Below, piece by piece: positions 5,941 to 7,739 of a stretch of 7,739 nt of DNA (positions are counted from its first letter, which is position 1; every line of letters starts with the position of its first letter). Origin of the DNA: Acidobacteriota bacterium (lineage in GTDB: Bacteria > Acidobacteriota > Vicinamibacteria > Vicinamibacterales > 2-12-FULL-66-21). The position numbers and the translations under genes are program-made. The DNA lies in the NCBI GenBank assembly GCA_013694845.1, contig JACDBQ010000299.1:1-7739 (forward strand), in the 5' to 3' direction. Under the pieces are notes generated by a model. It did no database searches and was not told the origin of the DNA. It saw only the letters and a list, made by a program, of their open reading frames with translations.

Positions 5941-6858
5941 CTACCGGTCGCGACGCAAGGACAGAGTGGTCCCGGTCCCGTACTTCTCGATCGTCCGGGT
6001 TTTCATGTTGTAGACGTCACCCGCTGCCAGCACGAAGTACGGTTTCTCCCACGGCTGGTAGAGCCGCGTGGGGTCGTGAACCGCCACCTTCCACGTGCCC
6101 GTGACCTCGAGCACGTCGCCCCTGACGATGATGCCGGTGCTTTCGGACAGGCCGATGCCGAGCAGCTTTGGGAATCGGCGGATCACCGGAATCAGGTCGT
6201 CCCAACGGTTACGCGCGTTGATGTGCTGATCGATCGCGGTCCCGCGCAGGAACTTGAACCCTTCCTGGTGTTTTGTTTCCGCCGTCATCATCACGTCCGC
6301 TCCGGAAGTATCGCCGCGCACCAGGTACTCCCCCTGGATGGTCGCACCGGCCGAACTTCCACCGATGACGCCTCCGCGCTCGAGCACCTTGTGGAACTCG
6401 CGGTAGGCGAGCGTCCCGGCGTAGGAATCGACGATGTTCCATTGCCGGCCGCCGTTGAACCACACCGCGTCGGCGTCGCGCAACTCGTTCACGAAGGCGT
6501 CGGTGTCGGCGACCTTCGGATCGTGGGTGTGCAGCATCTTCACATTCACCAGGCCGCGCCGGGTCCAGGGTCGAATGACCTCCTCCTCGCCGTAGGGGGT
6601 GACCGTCCCTTCGCGGCTACGATTGCCTCCGGCGGTCGGCACGATGATGAACTTCTTCGCGGGGCCGCCGGCGAGCTCGATGAATTTCTCGACGATCCCG
6701 GTGCCGTCGGTGTTCCCACCGCCAACGATGACCAGCGTGCCCTTCGGCGGGCCGTATTCAGGTATCGCCGCCGGCTGCTGGGCGGCCGGCAACGCGAGCA
6801 TGACCAGTGCGACAAGGATCGTCGCCGGCCACGTCGGGAGTGCTCGGGTTCGGTTCAT
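5941..6858 (-). CDS. Secreted cyanophycinase-like serine peptidase (family S51)
   Basis: The 305-residue protein has a signal peptide: basic MNRTR, a hydrophobic core at about 11-24, then ALPAAQQ. Cyanophycinases cut cyanophycin (multi-L-arginyl-poly-aspartate) into beta-Asp-Arg dipeptides, and relatives act on other Asp peptides. Motifs follow the S51 order: GTLVIVGGGNTDG (40-52), FIIVPTAGG (70-78), VWFNGGRQ (132-139), the nucleophile elbow GGSSAGA (166-172) with Ser169 as the likely catalytic serine, IDQHINARNR (209-218), and GIGLSESTGIIV (234-245), where family members often have an acidic residue near the Ser-Glu-Ser. An in-frame GTG at 6879 would add seven residues in front; ATG 6858 is preferred because it gives a clean signal peptide. 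It is the first gene of the pair with kynA (14-bp gap) and is divergent from the permease gene, 89 bp away. Whether the real substrate is cyanophycin is not shown. Confidence 0.9.
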   Translation of the reverse strand: MNRTRALPTWPATILVALVMLALPAAQQPAAIPEYGPPKGTLVIVGGGNTDGTGIVEKFIELAGGPAKKFIIVPTAGGNRSREGTVTPYGEEEVIRPWTRRGLVNVKMLHTHDPKVADTDAFVNELRDADAVWFNGGRQWNIVDSYAGTLAYREFHKVLERGGVIGGSSAGATIQGEYLVRGDTSGADVMMTAETKHQEGFKFLRGTAIDQHINARNRWDDLIPVIRRFPKLLGIGLSESTGIIVRGDVLEVTGTWKVAVHDPTRLYQPWEKPYFVLAAGDVYNMKTRTIEKYGTGTTLSLRRDR

Positions 6859-6947
6859 GGGAATTCCGGGGTGAAACACGCTCGGACGGCGGAAATGGTA
6901 TCACCGGATAAACTTGTCGGAACCTGAACGCGTCGAAAGACATAGCC
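6859..6947. promoter_or_regulatory. 89-bp divergent intergenic region
   Basis: This gap separates two divergent starts and must carry the promoters for the peptidase/kynA unit and probably for the permease. It holds a short AT-richer patch at about 6892-6915, with TATC and GATA half-sites four bases apart (6899-6910). I could not find a clear -35/-10 pair on either strand. GAAAGA at 6935-6940, seven bases before the ATG at 6948, is a possible weak ribosome site for the permease. Confidence 0.45.
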
Positions 6948-7739
6948 ATGAAAACGATCAAGTTCGCCCTTCGCACCCTCTTCCGGGCTCCGTTCGTGAC
7001 CGCCGTCGCCATCCTGTCGCTCGCGCTCGGCATCGGCGCCAATGCGGCGATTTTTTCGATCTTCAACCAGATGCTCCTGTCGACCCTGCCGGTGCCGGCG
7101 CCGGAGCGGCTGGTCAACTTCTCGTCGCCGGGGCCCAAACAGGGATCGACGTCGTGCAACCAGGCGGGCGACTGCGACCACGTGTTCAGCTACCCGATGT
7201 TCCGCGACCTTCAGAAGATGCAGACCGTCTTCTCGGACGTCGCGGCCCACGTCACGTTCGGCGCCAACCTGTCCTTCGAAGGACAGACGGTCAGCGGCGA
7301 AGGGATGCTCGTCTCCGGCAGCTACTTCCCGATCCTGGGCGTCCAGCCGGCGGCAGGGCGGCTGCTTTCGTCGGGCGACGACCAGAAGGTGGGCGAGTCG
7401 CCAGTCGTCGTGCTGAGCCATGGGTACTGGACGAGCCGCTTCGGCCAGCGGACTGACGTCATCAACCGCACGATGGTGGTCAACGGCCAGACGTTGACGA
7501 TCGTCGGGGTCGCACCCCTCAGATTCGAGGGGACGACCCTGGGTGCGACGCCCGAAGTGTTCGTGCCGATCACCCTGCGCGGCATGATGCAGCCGGGGTT
7601 CACGGGGTTTGCGAATCGCCGCAGCTACTGGGCGTATCTGTTCGCCCGGCTGAAACCGGGCGTGTCGATCGATCAGGCGCGGCTGGGCATGGGCGGGATC
7701 TATCGCGGTCTGATCAACGACGTCGAAGCGCCGTTGCAG
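6948..7739 (+). CDS. ADOP-type ABC permease (MacB-like core domain), 3' end outside the window
   Basis: The frame from the ATG at 6948 is open for exactly 264 codons to the right edge. It starts KFALRTLFRAPFVTAVAILS, then SLALGIGANAAIFSIFN (24-40), the typical first membrane helix (about 17-43) of MacB/FtsX-family permeases and in particular of the acidobacterial duplicated orphan permeases (ADOP), which are about 800 residues and usually have no ATPase gene beside them. A MacB-type periplasmic core follows: VFSYPMFRDLQ (79-89), GEGMLVSGSYFPILGVQPAAGRLL (117-140), VVVLSHGYWTSRFG (153-166), VNGQTLTIVGVAP (178-190) and PEVFVPIT (202-209). Cys70 and Cys76 in SCNQAGDCD could form a periplasmic disulfide. 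The remaining helices and second half are outside the window. The transported substrate is unknown. No ATP-binding subunit is seen upstream; whether one lies downstream cannot be judged. Confidence 0.92.
   Translation, partial: MKTIKFALRTLFRAPFVTAVAILSLALGIGANAAIFSIFNQMLLSTLPVPAPERLVNFSSPGPKQGSTSCNQAGDCDHVFSYPMFRDLQKMQTVFSDVAAHVTFGANLSFEGQTVSGEGMLVSGSYFPILGVQPAAGRLLSSGDDQKVGESPVVVLSHGYWTSRFGQRTDVINRTMVVNGQTLTIVGVAPLRFEGTTLGATPEVFVPITLRGMMQPGFTGFANRRSYWAYLFARLKPGVSIDQARLGMGGIYRGLINDVEAPLQ

Noticed and set aside
5261..6013. 250-codon plus-strand open frame across the dioxygenase
   Set aside because: It is antisense to kynA, whose motifs are unmistakable, and its composition is that of a GC-rich shadow frame.
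6076..6927. 283-codon plus-strand open frame across the peptidase gene
   Set aside because: It is antisense to the cyanophycinase-like gene, with no recognisable motif of its own.
1..7739. CRISPR arrays, tRNA or rRNA genes, insertion sequences, phage or toxin-antitoxin and defence genes
   Set aside because: I looked for direct repeats at regular spacing, tRNA-like cloverleaf ends, transposase motifs and terminal inverted repeats and found nothing I could support.

Overview
This is a GC-rich window from a bacterial chromosome, most likely an Acidobacteriota member. The best pointers are a MacB/FtsX-like 'orphan' permease of the ADOP type at the right end and a heme-c plus DUF1549 protein of the planctomycete/acidobacterial type at the left end. 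Secreted amidohydrolase and cyanophycinase-like genes fit the same background. Species assignment from sequence alone is inference.

Layout, left to right. (1) 1-1006, minus: the N-terminal 335 residues of a secreted PSCyt1-PSCyt2 (DUF1549) protein with one CxxCH heme site, cut by the window edge. (2) 1032-2075, plus: a secreted seven-bladed YVTN/Vgb-like beta-propeller, divergent from (1) with 25 bp between the two starts. (3) 2076-2519: no intact gene, with a possible two-frame remnant at 2293-2453. (4) 2520-3533, minus: a broken amidohydrolase. It keeps its start site and the first codons of a signal peptide, has lost the N-terminal domain with the HxH metal motif, and has a probable one-base slip at its C-terminus. 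(5) 3567-4490, minus: an intact EamA/DMT transporter upstream of (4). (6) 4716 to about 5097: two 5' gene fragments facing each other, a zinc-ribbon leader (plus) and a glycosyltransferase N-terminus (minus), joined near 4915-4930. (7) 5132-6858, minus: cyanophycinase-like peptidase followed 14 bp later by tryptophan 2,3-dioxygenase, an apparent two-gene unit. (8) 6948-7739, plus: the first 264 residues of the ADOP-type permease, open at the right edge.

The intact genes do not form an obvious pathway. The peptidase and dioxygenase pair suggests amino-acid salvage (cyanophycin-like or peptide material, and tryptophan to N-formylkynurenine), but no other kynurenine gene is visible. The most notable feature is the concentration of gene damage between about 2.3 and 5.1 kb: an internal deletion, two apparent single-base slips in or next to homopolymer runs, and a junction joining two truncated 5' ends. 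This could be genuine decay or, for the two slips, consensus error. I do not see a convincing new multi-gene system here. There are no RNA genes, CRISPR arrays, intact mobile elements or phage genes that I can support.
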